Origin: Paulinella micropora
Taxonomy: Eukaryota > Cercozoa > Imbricatea > Euglyphida
Reading direction: 5' to 3'
Assembly (NCBI GenBank): GCA_009731375.1
Contig: BJOX01000038.1
Coordinates: 1,142,776 to 1,189,072, forward strand
Length of the DNA: 46,297 nucleotides
Shown: positions 1 through 9,752 of the stretch, one piece after another
How the letters are laid out: each line of letters begins with the position of its first letter
How positions within the stretch are numbered: position 1 is the stretch's first letter
Program-made: the position numbers and the translations under genes
Notes under the pieces: generated by a model
Databases searched by the model: none
The model's input: only the letters and a program-made list of their open reading frames with translations
Told to the model about the DNA's origin: nothing

Positions 1-450
1 TACATCACTTAAAGCATCTATTGATTTAGTTGCTATCCTTGTGTCAAAATCTGTATTAGCCCTTGCTGTGGTGTAGTATAAGTTAGTTCCTTCGGTTAAG
101 TTGGTTGTGCTCTTTGTTGCTAATTGAGTGTCAAACCTAGCATTAGTATAATATAAATTAGTGCCTTCGGCTAGGTTAGTGGTTGATTTAGTGGTTAGTC
201 GCGCATCAAACCTACCATCAGTATAGTATAGATTAGTGCCTTCTTTTAAGTCTGTCGTTGATTTTAAAGCCAACCTCGCATCAAATCGGTTGTTGGTAAA
301 ATAAAGATTTACGGGGTCAGCATCTTCTGGCACCCTATCTGTGTATAAGCCCACTATGTTTGTGTTGGTAAGGTCTAAATTTTTAATATCTAGACTATCA
401 ACTGCGATTTCTGATAAACCTAGTAAGGATTTATAGGATGAACCTGCCAT
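1..450 (-). CDS. Phage-type fibre repeat protein, partial (runs off window)
   Basis: Open reading frame on the minus strand, ATG at 450, still open after 150 codons at the window edge. After a 45-residue head it contains four copies of a 25-residue repeat. The leucine of each L-Y-[FY]-T core lies at residues 49, 74, 99 and 124, with the pattern EGTNLYYTxARFDxRL followed by A/T-T-K-S. This pattern is typical of long tail fibre and receptor-binding shaft proteins of tailed phages and is also seen in protist DNA viruses. The inferred role is a trimeric virion fibre. The AT-rich composition matches the viral element at 21-34 kb rather than the GC-rich host block. The C-terminal, presumably receptor-binding, part lies outside the window. 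Confidence 0.72.
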   Translation of the reverse strand, partial: MAGSSYKSLLGLSEIAVDSLDIKNLDLTNTNIVGLYTDRVPEDADPVNLYFTNNRFDARLALKSTTDLKEGTNLYYTDGRFDARLTTKSTTNLAEGTNLYYTNARFDTQLATKSTTNLTEGTNLYYTTARANTDFDTRIATKSIDALSDV

Positions 451-518
451 ATTCGTATATTAAGCAAAAAAATATTTTAATATTAAAAAATACTAAAATA
501 TATTAATCTTAGTATAGA

Positions 519-731
519 ATGCCGTCCGCTGAAGCAAGCCGTAAGAACTGGGGGAGTGCTGTGGAAGGAATAAAAGCGAAAGCGAAACAACGAAAGATGG
601 AGCATGCTAAAAATGTATTAGCGCAATATAGAAATGCTGTAAAGCAAGAAGACGAAGATATGGAGGAACGAATAAAGCAAATTGAAGAAAAGAACTTGGC
701 TAAGGATATTATTAATAATCAAAATCGCTAA
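519..731 (+). CDS. Small basic coiled-coil protein
   Basis: Seventy-residue frame starting with ATG, 68 bases from the divergent fibre gene start, so the two may share an AT-rich promoter. It is rich in Lys, Glu and Gln and predicted helical (segments such as EERIKQIEEKNLAKD). I do not recognise a family. The next stretch stays open in another frame without an ATG near its start, so the two may once have been one gene (see the entry at 700). The alternative is two genes with a short overlap. Confidence 0.5.
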   Translation: MPSAEASRKNWGSAVEGIKAKAKQRKMEHAKNVLAQYRNAVKQEDEDMEERIKQIEEKNLAKDIINNQNR

Positions 732-1015
732 GGATAATGTAAGAAAAGAAAATAAAAGGAATGTTTTTTCAAAGGGCGGAAAGACTTTCAGCAAAATTAT
801 TTATAAAGTCAAAGGTAGGAAAGGGTTTAAAATCATATTAAATAACGATGAGTTGGTAAGCCCACGTGATTTATTGAAAACTGATTTTGATAAACCCGTT
901 GATGAAGAAAAAGATATGAAAGAGCAGACCAAAGAAGTTATTAAAGAAAAAAAGACAAAAGAATTACTTAAGAGAGAAGACATTCAACCAGAGAATATCA
1001 GGAGTAGTAAGCGAG
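700..1015 (+). pseudogene. Continuation of small viral ORF in shifted frame, cut by assembly gap
   Basis: Open frame that picks up where the 519-731 frame stops, with viral-like composition (Lys/Glu-rich, segment GRKGFKIILNNDELVSPRDL). There is no ATG in this frame until about position 916, so it is unlikely to start independently. It is cut by ten Ns at 1016. It could be the C-terminal part of the preceding gene after a +1 frameshift, real or caused by sequencing. No family is recognised. Confidence 0.4.
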
Positions 1016-1025
1016 NNNNNNNNNN
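1016..1025. other. Assembly gap (10 N)
   Basis: Ten Ns mark a join of unknown true length. Sequence on both sides is AT-rich and virus-like, so the gap may lie inside one element. Confidence 0.99.
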
Positions 1026-1081
1026 AAAGGTAATATTGGATTTATAGAATAAGTTGAAATTCAACTTAGGCAAAAAAAAGA

Positions 1082-1160
1082 AAGAGGCGGTATTACAGAC
1101 TCGAACCGACGTCGTCAAAGTTGGAAAGCATCTCCTTTACCACTGTAACGCCTGCCTCTT
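1082..1160 (-). other. tRNA-like sequence, degenerate
   Basis: On the minus strand the ends pair as an acceptor-like helix (AGAGGC with GCCTCT, 6 of 7 pairs). A D-loop-like AGTGGTA and a T-loop-like GGTTCGAGTC sit at about the right places. The anticodon and T stems pair poorly, so this is not a normal functional tRNA. A comparable sequence sits at the same place relative to the next genes at 21427-21500. It could be a recombinase attachment remnant or a decayed tRNA gene. Confidence 0.4.
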
Positions 1161-1261
1161 TTCCACAAAATTTGTAACGTAAAAAAGTATTTGAAGTATT
1201 TAGAAAAAAATGGACAAAAATAGACTTATTCTAGAAAATTCTATTTCCGTGAATATCACCA

Positions 1262-1340
1262 TGCGACACCGCAACACGGCGGTGTTGCAGTGTTGCCGTG
1301 TTGCAGTGTCGCAGTGTCGCAGTGTTGCAAAGGTTGCGAC
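1262..1340. repeat. Short iterated GC-rich repeats upstream of gene 1 (left copy)
   Basis: Imperfect reiterations of GTTGCAGTGT and GTGTCGCA, with partial inverted symmetry (GCAACAC/GTGTTGC). A similar cluster of GCGGCAC units occupies the matching position at 21639-21676. The interval is flanked by two copies of AAAAATAGACTTA (near 1215 and 1379). The function is unknown; an iteron-like binding site is one possibility. Confidence 0.55.
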
Positions 1341-1900
1341 AGAATTTCGCTTTTTTTCTCGCACTGACGCAAAAAAAAAAAATAGACTTAATTCCGAGTA
1401 GAAACAAAACTAATACCGATTGGTTAGAGGAATTCGAAATTCGCAGAACTGGTAAGGACAGACTAAATAAGGATAAAATAAATTGCGAAGAACGAATTTC
1501 TAAAGCAGATAAAGAAATTTCTCGTCTCGTTGAAAAGAAACAGCCTGACGTAGTAAAAGTAGAAGCTATAAATGAGATGTTGCAACGATTAAGTAATGAA
1601 AGTAATGAAGTAGAGAAAGACCGACTTGTTCGCTTGAAAAAAAAGAAATTGGAAAAAAAAATAAACAAAGAACGGGATAATTTCTATAAGTGGAAAAATG
1701 ACAATCGTGGCCAACTTTCCGCTATTGTCATGAATAAAATTCTCGTTGGTATTGAAAAAGAACATTTATCGTTTAATTCTTCGTTTAATAAATACTCCAG
1801 TGATGGTATTAACGAATACGTAAATGATAGTATTAATGTTAGCATTAAACGAGAACATAACAGAAACATGCAGAGTCTACAGAACCGAGAGTGCGGATAG
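1298..1900 (+). pseudogene. Coiled-coil protein, left copy of module gene 1, start disrupted
   Basis: From about 1403 the frame encodes a Lys/Glu-rich helical protein that aligns along its length with the product of 21698-22207. Shared landmarks are DWLEEFEIRRTGKDRL against EWIEVFEINREGKARL, then CEERISKADKEI against CEERVAKANKEI, then NKILVGIEKEHLSFN against DRILRGIENEKLTFN. No ATG lies in this frame before about 1560. A 12-A run at about 1370 and inserted short repeats separate it from the ATG codons at 1210 and 1261. I read it as a paralogue with a damaged or unrecognised start. The family is unknown and the function may be structural or regulatory. Confidence 0.6.
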
Positions 1901-2034
1901 CAACTCGGAATAAAAAGACTTTAGTGTAAAATGTTGATCTAAAATATAGTGATTTTGCTTAGAAATCAACATTATCAACATACATGGTTTTTTTCAAAAC
2001 CAGGGGTTCAAACCCCACCCTTATTCAAAGAAAT

Positions 2035-2068
2035 TTCTATCACACATGCTTTTTGGTATGTGATAGAA
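2035..2068 (+). promoter_or_regulatory. Leader hairpin immediately before module gene 2 (left copy)
   Basis: Perfect 10-bp inverted repeat TTCTATCACA / TGTGATAGAA around a 14-base loop containing GCTTTTTG. It ends one base before the ATG at 2070. The right-hand paralogue has a hairpin in the same place with compensating base changes (22357-22398). Confidence 0.65.
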
Positions 2069-2069
2069 T

Positions 2070-2547
2070 ATGGGAGAGCCTGAAGAATTAGCTGATGGAG
2101 TTGGTGAATTGAACCTCAATCCTGCTCCTGCTCCTGCGGGTAAGTCCTCAATCTATCATTTCTATTTAATAATAATTAAATGTTGTTGCAGGTTTTTGGA
2201 AGCCTTGGGGCGAAGTTGAAGAAAAAGAGCCAGCAGAGATGAAAAACCCCCGCTTAGTGAGGGTTCCCCGTGCTTTCGCTCGGCTTGGAAGAGCAGACAA
2301 AACTGCTCTTCATGCTAGCCGAAATTTTTTCCTTCGCCGTCCCACTGAGAGAAATGAGGAGTTTTCTTTTGCTTGGATTGAACGAGATTCAACCATGATA
2401 GCCCCAAAAAAGAAAAATTTCTTTCTGGCTTCTGTTGGAAAAGAAGTGGAAGAAATTCTCGTCTTCCCTTCTATTTCTGCTTTGCGTAAAAAAATTAACA
2501 AAGATGAAAGCCTAATCAATTGGATGGTGTCTCTTGAGACTTTGTAA
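2070..2547 (+). CDS. Conserved module gene 2, left copy, with 52-bp intron
   Basis: Exon 1 is 2070-2139 and exon 2 is 2192-2547. The intron at 2140-2191 begins GTAAGT and ends TTGTTGCAG, and removing it gives an uninterrupted 141-residue protein. The C-terminal part aligns with the product of 22402-22869: KPWG against RPWG, then the tails EEILVFPSISALRKK against EELIIFNSLTALAKL, ending INWMVSLETL against VNWIVKIR. I know no family for it. The right copy has no intron at this point. The N-terminus is acidic, followed by a Pro-Ala stretch at the splice site. Exon 2 is Arg/Lys-rich, so nucleic-acid binding is possible but unproven. Confidence 0.65.
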
Positions 2548-3106
2548 AATAGCCTTTGGTTATTAAAATAGGGTTTTCTCTAGGCGCTCGCGGTTGTGCT
2601 CTTTGGGGTGTTTTGTGCTCAATCTATAATCTTTTAGATTATAGATATTATTGATTTTCGTTTTTATTTATTGATGTGCTTCTTTGTTTTCTTATGTCTT
2701 GATAAGTTCGCTCTTGCTACATATGCGCCACATTCGCATTTTATTTTTTCTGTTGCTTTCCAATTCCTTTGCTCTCTATTTTTTTGTTCATATAATTGTT
2801 TAGAATTAGGTCTTGTATAGTCTGCCATTTATATAAATATATTTTTCGTTAATCTTTAAATAAGAATAACGAAAGTTTTTTTATCGTTAATCCTTTTTTA
2901 AAAAAGAGTAAGAGAGATTTCTTTATTCTGTTTGCTTGTATTGATTTGAAAATTTTGATTTTGTTATTTTGCTGTTTTGTGCTCTTGTATTGAAAGTTCG
3001 CCAAATCAATAGGAAGGCTTATTTCGTTATCTACAACCCGTAGGAGGCAACGAAAAGTCGTTGCCGTACTACGGGTTATCAACTACTTATGTATGTTTAA
3101 TATGCC
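2548..3106. other. AT-rich non-coding tail of the left element
   Basis: No convincing gene. A two-step hairpin lies at 3036-3076: ACCCGTAG pairs with CTACGGGT, and inside it GGCAACGA pairs with TCGTTGCC. It may lie near the right edge of the left element, because sequence beyond it is microsatellite. No counterpart of the recombinase that follows the right copy of this module is visible here. Confidence 0.4.
2622..2646. terminator. Hairpin downstream of module gene 2
   Basis: Perfect 11-bp inverted repeat ATCTATAATCT / AGATTATAGAT with a TTT loop, 75 bases past the stop codon. Hairpins serve as 3'-end signals in several giant viruses and virophages; that role here is inferred. Confidence 0.4.
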
Positions 3107-3161
3107 GTCTGTCTAGATCTGTCTGTCTGTCTGTCTAGATCTGTCTGTCTGTCTGTCTGTC
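3107..3161. repeat. (TCTG)n microsatellite
   Basis: TCTG units interrupted by TAGA. The array is flanked by two copies of TATGTATGTTTAATATGCCG (about 3088 and 3164). Confidence 0.85.
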
Positions 3162-3384
3162 TTTATGTATGTTTAATATGCCGAGATTCACATAGACCAC
3201 TCTGTCTTCTTCTTCGTTTTTATTGAGAGAACAATTTTTACAATTGGACTCAGGGAACTTCCACGTGAAAAGTATAGCTAGTAAGTTATACCTTTATCAA
3301 AGGTGGAAACCTAGTTATTCAGTTGAGCGTATTAAGGAAGATATTAAATATTAAATTAGTATTCAGCGGCTCAGTATTAATATT

Positions 3385-3666
3385 ATATTATAGTTATTAA
3401 AATTTATATTTTTGCTTAGATATGTTGCGTGGTGATATATATTATTATGCTATGTTATGGATATGTAATTGTAAAGGTGTAGTCATGTGTGGCGGCCCCC
3501 CCCCTCTCTTTTCTTTTTCTAGAAAAGGAATGAAAGAAAAAAAAAGGGGGGGGTGGAAGTTGTTGATATTGTATTATAGTTATTAAAATTAATATTTTTG
3601 CTTAGATATGTTGCGCGGTGATATATATTATTATGCTATGTTATGGATATATAATTGTAAAGGTGT
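3385..3666. repeat. Direct repeat pair of about 97 bp
   Basis: Positions 3385-3480 and 3566-3666 are nearly identical; both include TTTTTGCTTAGATATGTTGC and end AATTGTAAAGGTGT. They enclose a polyC/polyA-G spacer at about 3494-3553. No coding potential. Confidence 0.75.
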
Positions 3667-3699
3667 CTGTCTGTCTGTCTCTCTCTCTCGCTCTCTCTA

Positions 3700-3764
<65 letters not shown>

Positions 3765-4500
3765 GTGTGCGTGCGTGCGTGTGTGTGTGTATGTACATAT
3801 GTATGTATGTCTGTATGTCTGTATGTCTGTATGTATGTATGTATGTATGTATGTATGTATGTATGTATGTATGCATGTATGTGTGTATGTATGAGTACTT
3901 GTATGTATGTATGTACATATGTATGTACGTATGTACTGCGTACGTTTTATTGACACACATGTATGTATGTATGCATGCATACATGTATGTATGTATGCAT
4001 GTATGTATGTATGTATGTATGTATGTATGTCATGTCATGATGTATGTACTGTATGCATGCATGCATGTATGTATGTATGCATGTACTAGTTTGAATTTTA
4101 TTGTTTCTATGTTATAGTTCAACTGTTGTTTGTGTAAAATGGTATGTATGTATGTATGTATGTATGTATGTATGTATGTATGTTGTACGTATGTATGTAT
4201 GCATGTATGTATGTATGTATGTATGTATGTATGTATGCATGTATGTATGTACGTATGTATGTTCGGACATTTTATTGACACACATGTATGTATGTATGTA
4301 TGTATGTATGTATGTATGCATGTGATATCATAATTTATGTAGTCTGTGCATGTATGTATGTATGTATGTATGTATGTATGTATGTATGCATTTATGTATG
4401 TATGTATGTAATAGTTTGAATGTTATTGTTTTTATGTTATAGTTCAACTGTTGTATGTGTAAATGTATGTGTGTATGTATATCTGTATGCATGTCTGTTT
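3662..4500. repeat. (TC)n then (TATG)n microsatellite with ~323-bp duplication
   Basis: TC repeats at about 3668-3763 change to GTATGTAT repeats up to about 4500. Two non-repeat islands recur: TATAGTTCAACTGTTGT at about 4110 and 4438, and TTATTGACACACATG at about 3948 and 4271. This indicates a tandem duplication of about 323 bp inside the array. Long open frames here are artefacts of the 4-base period. Confidence 0.9.
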
Positions 4501-4514
4501 TATTTTAAAAGTAA

Positions 4515-4852
<338 letters not shown>

Positions 4853-5005
4853 TAAGCAAGGTTTAATGAGAACAGAAAGATAATAAGAACTAGTTTTTTT
4901 TCTCTTTTCTTTTTTCCCACGATTTTTCATCAACTTTCAATTTTAATTATTAACTTTGACACTTGTGTTGTTTTCCTAGTTCCTGAAGAGAGTTTCACAA
5001 TTTAG

Positions 5006-5337
5006 TAAATACCGTCCGCATTTTATATGAAAAGATTTTTAGATTTTAATAAACAGACATCAATGACTCAAAACATTTTTGTTTGACTCGAAATGTCTCG
5101 AAATGTATTATAAAATAATTTTATTTGAGTCACTGATGATGAGCTGCGGCGTTTCCTCGTGGAGAGCTGATTCGATTACTACCGCTGAGAATATTGAAGG
5201 ATGTATTTTTTCCTTATATTCAAGTAAATATAAAAGGAAAAATACTCAGAGTCGTATTTTGAGTCACGAGTCATTGTCTGCTTATTAAAAACCCGGGCTA
5301 TAATTAGTAGTATTTAATATAATGCGGACGGTATTTA
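5006..5337. mobile_element. MITE-like element with 17-bp terminal inverted repeats
   Basis: TAAATACCGTCCGCATT at 5006-5022 is matched by its reverse complement at 5321-5337. The 332-bp interval has internal repeats of GACTC/GAGTC motifs and no convincing gene. Size and inverted ends fit a non-autonomous DNA transposon. A clear target duplication is not visible beyond a possible TA. Confidence 0.65.
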
Positions 5338-7383
5338 AACTGTCACGGTATTCAAGTTATTTTATCTTAGCAGGCGGTATGTCGAACACCCCAAGAGAGA
5401 GCCTCGGAACTTTGTCTGAGTTCATGCCAAAGAACCGTAGTATCTCTGGAATAGTTCTGATAGTATCTCTGAACGTCATGCATGTAGGCGCAGATAGGTA
5501 AATATGCGACCTTTTCTTATACCCCTATACATAGTGATGTGTAGATGAGCTATATCTCGTCAAGATACTTTGGGTAGCTCCCCATTATGGAACCTTTACC
5601 GATCCCTCTCAGGATCAATCCGGGCTACCTAGCAAGAGTGTTCACGCAAGATGGAAACGCAATTTGAATTACACGTATAAGTAGAAGAACTGAACCGCGG
5701 CGACGAACTTGAAACTGCCACGTCGCAAAACTGACTAACTTAGATGCTGGTCTGATGCGTACTGACTCTGACTAAGTCACGTAATTCAAGTTAATATAAG
5801 ACTGTTGCAATTATGACTGGTAAGTGATGTATTAAATCCTTTCAGTTAACCGTGATTCAACTTGGCATTATTGATTGTCCAGTCCGAGGCTATTGATAAA
5901 TCAACTATCCAAGTAACGGTGAGTGAAATTTTGGAAATAGCTATGACTAACGCTCCCCCTTAGTTATTTGTCGGTTGAATGCCATATTAATATTAATAAC
6001 TATCCGTCATAAGAGTTTTATTAATGTTGGAAGTTCTTAGGCAGAAGAAAAATTTGCAAGCGCTTCCCGTCAGGGGTATCAAAAGTCCAGAAAGATTATA
6101 TATATAAATATGATAGAGGTGCGAGGAAACAAGTGAAAAGAAAGTGAAGCGGGCTGTATGCGTAGAAATAAAGTTGTGTAGTCTCCGCGGCCACCTGGAG
6201 AACGGTTGATTGTGCAGGGTGACGTGGAGGGAGTCAGAATGAGATAGTAAAAGGTGATGTCTCGCCACCATCTACTTTCACGTTCTGTTTCTCCAGCGGT
6301 ACCGGTTCGTATCTCTTGTTGGGGTCCGAAGAGGTTCCATATCTGGGGGGTCGAACACGAACAGATTGTGTTGGACTACTGTACTAAACCGGAGTCAAAT
6401 CCGAAGCTGATTAGATCGTCTGCAAGTGTGAAAATTATAAAAACACAGACTCAAAACATACTCACTCTTACCATCACTCTCTCCAAGAGATAATGTCGAC
6501 GGTGGCTACCCAACTTGCTGGGGCAAGTGTATATCAGTTAGACTACACACAGGGCAGCGCCCCCCAGTCAAGTCAGGCCTGATCGACGAGAAGAAGATTA
6601 TGGCCTACCCACACCTTATCCTATGTTGTGAGTGGTAGTAAGGTGAATATGTAATACAGGCATACCATAAACACGTTACATATATAGTATCGTTATATGC
6701 GGTATACAAGATGATCCGAATATACTGATAATATATGAAGTGAACCTGATTGTACTAGCTAATCTACCATGAGATGAGACCTATCTGAACTATTAATTAT
6801 TCTTCTACTCGGTAATATGGATTAAAAAAAAAATTGGCAGCGCTTCCTGTAGAGGGGTATCAATGTGACAAAAATAATATGTATGTAAGACAAATACAAT
6901 ATCTGTGATTATTGGCTGGTTTGGTACAGTCACAGGCTGGCTGCCGAGGCCTTTCAAGACATACAAGATTGTAGTCTGATAAATCGCCCTCCGACCAGCA
7001 AACTCTGACCTCCAATTTAGCCTCTTAGATGTTTGTATGTATATAAGTGTAATAATATGGAGCAATCACGCAAGTGGGGGCCGCGAACGCGCGAGAGGGT
7101 ATCATGAGTTGGGGCGAGCAAAAAAGGGCGATAGAACGCCAAAGTCCGGGCTACGCTCTCATCCTCCGGCCCGCCGCTAGCCAATCGAACTACCTGTAAG
7201 AGTAATAGTAGGCAAGTATTTGGAAATGAGGGTCCGAGGCTCTGGTTGGCGCTGATCCATCCTTTGTCCTCTAGCTTCCAGCCAACTTGCTCCCTAAGAC
7301 AATTGGTAGGTGCGTATGAGGAAAATTAATAACTATATACCGAGGTTATAACGGGTTCAGAAAAGTAAATCTTATTGGAAGAT
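5338..7383. other. Non-coding flank of Copia element, LTR-like remnants
   Basis: No gene seen. About 75 bases at 6370-6445 (including TACTGTACTAAACCGGAGTC) match 16888-16945 in the presumed 5' LTR region, so part of this stretch is probably the decayed 3' LTR of the minus-strand element. A motif AGCGCTTCC with GGGGTATCAA recurs at about 6058 and 6843, suggesting internal duplication. LTR ends cannot be fixed. Confidence 0.45.
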
Positions 7384-7890
7384 TCAATACGCAAATTGAT
7401 CGGGTTTCCTCCCAATACGAGCACGACCCGCCCTGTCTAGCAAGACGGAAGTTTTATTAGCCAGATACATAAATTTCTCAACCGTGAAATGTATTTTGGT
7501 AAATATATCCGCAATATTTTCCTCGGCTGGTACTCTGAATAACTTGACTATGCCGTCCTTCACGAGTTTTGCAAGAAGGTGATACCTTAGCTCAATATGC
7601 TTGGTATGGGCCTCCCCTAACCCCCTCTCTGATAACAATACCGTCCCTTCGTTATCTTCGAAGAGGGGGGTGGGGCCCTTGAGGTTGATTCCAATATCCC
7701 TTAGGGATTGTAATAACGCGAGAAGTTCCCTTACCGCCTCATTAGCTGATACCGTTTCCGATTCCAACGTGGATTGAGCAATTACGGATTGCAGTTTTGA
7801 GAACCAAGCTAGCGGAGTTCCATTGAATAAATAAACATATCCGGACCGAGACTTTCGCGAAACTTTATCCCCTGCAAAATCGGATTCCAC
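7384..7890 (-). pseudogene. Copia RNase H domain (C-terminus of pol)
   Basis: Encodes the Ty1/Copia-type RNase H: ESDFAGDKVSRKSRSGYVY, then QSTLESETVSANEAV (catalytic E), LFEDNEGTVLLS (catalytic D), HTKHIELRYH, and the family-typical ENIADIFTK near the end. RNase H removes the RNA strand during reverse transcription. It is the 3'-terminal piece of pol. The upstream frame is shifted at about 7880, so the polyprotein is broken. Confidence 0.85.
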
Positions 7891-8373
7891 AACCCCACCA
7901 ACGGATTTTCCGAGATTATCCTATCGACATTGGCAATGATCGGTACGCTGAAAGCTTCCATCCCGGGGATTCCTGACTTTTCTATGGATTCTTTCATTGC
8001 ATTGGCCGCGGCACATGATCCATGGTTAGGTTTCCAGTCTTTGGGGGTTTTTGGGGCGGAGAAACAAGATTCTAATAGTTTCCTAAGATTCTTGTCTCCC
8101 CTCCGGAAAAACAACGCCCTTGGTGTCAATAACCACAAGAACATGCGATGCGCCATTGCGTATGATGTGTCAGTTGGGAACTTGAGATTTGGCTGCAATA
8201 CTCAACGGGCAGATCAGAAGAGGCCTCGTATGTACAGCTAAGAAGATAAGGATGCCTATTAGGCATCTTAGATCGTACTTGAATAGCCTATGGTCCTTCT
8301 TGAGAGGTGCCGGATTTTCAGATGTGAACGGGGTTTTAGTTGGCACTTCGTTCATATACCCTAACTCGTTCAA
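7891..8373 (-). pseudogene. Copia RT-RNase H connection region, frameshifted
   Basis: Two overlapping frames together cover the region between the RT and RNase H domains. The upper one contains LRCLIGILIFLAVHTRP, which corresponds to the conserved YRSLVGSLMYLANTRPD-type block of Copia pol. The lower one gives PGMEAFSVPIIANVDR. At least two frameshifts are needed to connect these to the flanking domains. Confidence 0.7.
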
Positions 8374-8459
8374 AATGAGAAGTTTGTATTTGCGTTGGTG
8401 TAACGCAATCCCTTTCTCAGTTTGAACGATTTGGATATTTTTGAACTCAGTGGCTTTAC

Positions 8460-9752
8460 TCAGATCTTTACATCTGAACCCTCTTTTCTCAAAGTGAGCA
8501 TCATGAGGTGTTCAGACCTAGTCGCAGCGTGGCATCCGTCATCGACATGGAATGACAAGAGTTGTGTGGTCTTGGGGCTGCTTCCATGTCTTATGAAGGA
8601 GGCTCTATCGAGCGTAAAGGTTCTGAACTCAAGTTCTCCCGTGAGTTCCCCGTAAAACATATCGTACCACAACCGACCATATTCCGGGTGGCCGTATAAG
8701 GCTTTCTTCAAAAGCCAAACGTAATCCTCCAATTGGAATTCGGGCGGTGGTTTTAGGTATATGTTGTACGGGATTCTGGCATGGAGATAGGCCGTGGTGA
8801 AATCCGATTCGATCAGCCATAAGTCGATCCCAAAACATGCAGCGTACGCTATCATGAGTAAAATTATCCGATGTTGAGCGGTAGGGGAGTAAGTCTTTCT
8901 AGGGTCATACTGAGTGTATGCCTTCAAAAGATCCCCTCTCAACGTAATTCGGGCTTTATGAAACTCATCTGGCGTACCCTGTTGTTTGACGGTGTCTATC
9001 CATTTCACCGGGATGATTAGCGTCCCGGACATTCTAGCTTCCTTTTCTTTACGCCAAACAAAAGCCTTAAGTTCTTTCAGCTGCTCATTTTCTTTCTGCC
9101 GAGCTTGCTTACGATCTTTTGGTTTTTGTATTACCGGGAATTCCGGAAATTTCTCACTGATAAGACAATATTCTGCACGCTCTTCTCGAACGCATACCGT
9201 GACATGTGCGTTCCTTGTCCTTCCCGTGATAATGTTTTCCCCAGAAATTTCGCCTTGTTCATGCGACCGCCAGTTGGAGCTGTGTTCAGCCCTCTGCTCC
9301 GCCACCCTTTCCCTCCCCCCCTCGACAAATGCAAATTCCGACGTAGTATCGAAGTGTAGGCCACCCGCATTGGGCGCGGCGGCTTCACTTTGATTCTCGT
9401 TGTCATTTGAGTTGGTCGATAGGGGTGGCGGTTTTACCGGAATGTTAGCAACGGCATACTTGAGAATTTCGGTATCGATCACCTTATCAGTAACCCCGTC
9501 ATCAAAGCGGACCGCGTGCGCCGGGAAACGTTTGGTTCTACGGGTAACTGGGGCAGCGGGTGCAGTAGCCGTGCCTTTGCGATTCGCAGTTTGCCAATCA
9601 TTCCCGTAAGTTTGTTTCGCCCATCCCTCTCCCCACGCTTTAGCCGGAATTTCCATATATATCCAGGACAAATCGCGTCTCTCTTTGGATTTATGTTTCT
9701 TTTTCGTGACTTTCGCCTCCCCCTGATCCCCACTGGGCTTATGGGTCAACAT
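8460..9752 (-). pseudogene. Copia reverse transcriptase (RVT_2) fragment
   Basis: The second half matches Ty1/Copia reverse transcriptase: FVWRKEKEARMSG, IPVKWIDTVKQ, KARITLRGDLLKAY, ESDFTTAYLHARIPYNIYLK (catalytic D), KKALYGHPEYGRLWYD, and FHVDDGC in place of the usual YVDD box. The two aspartates of the active-site box are kept. The N-terminal half is a low-complexity linker. The frame ends in SDVKI before the domain is complete, so it is broken. The enzyme would copy element RNA into DNA in cytoplasmic particles. Confidence 0.85.

Noticed and set aside
1990-2026. T-arm-like GGGGTTCAAACCCC suggesting a plus-strand tRNA
   Set aside because: No acceptor partner and no D arm at the right distance; a simple short palindrome.
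3618-4333. Long open frames of Cys/Met/Tyr/Val and of His/Thr/Tyr residues
   Set aside because: Products of the 4-base TATG microsatellite in several frames; no stop arises because of the period.
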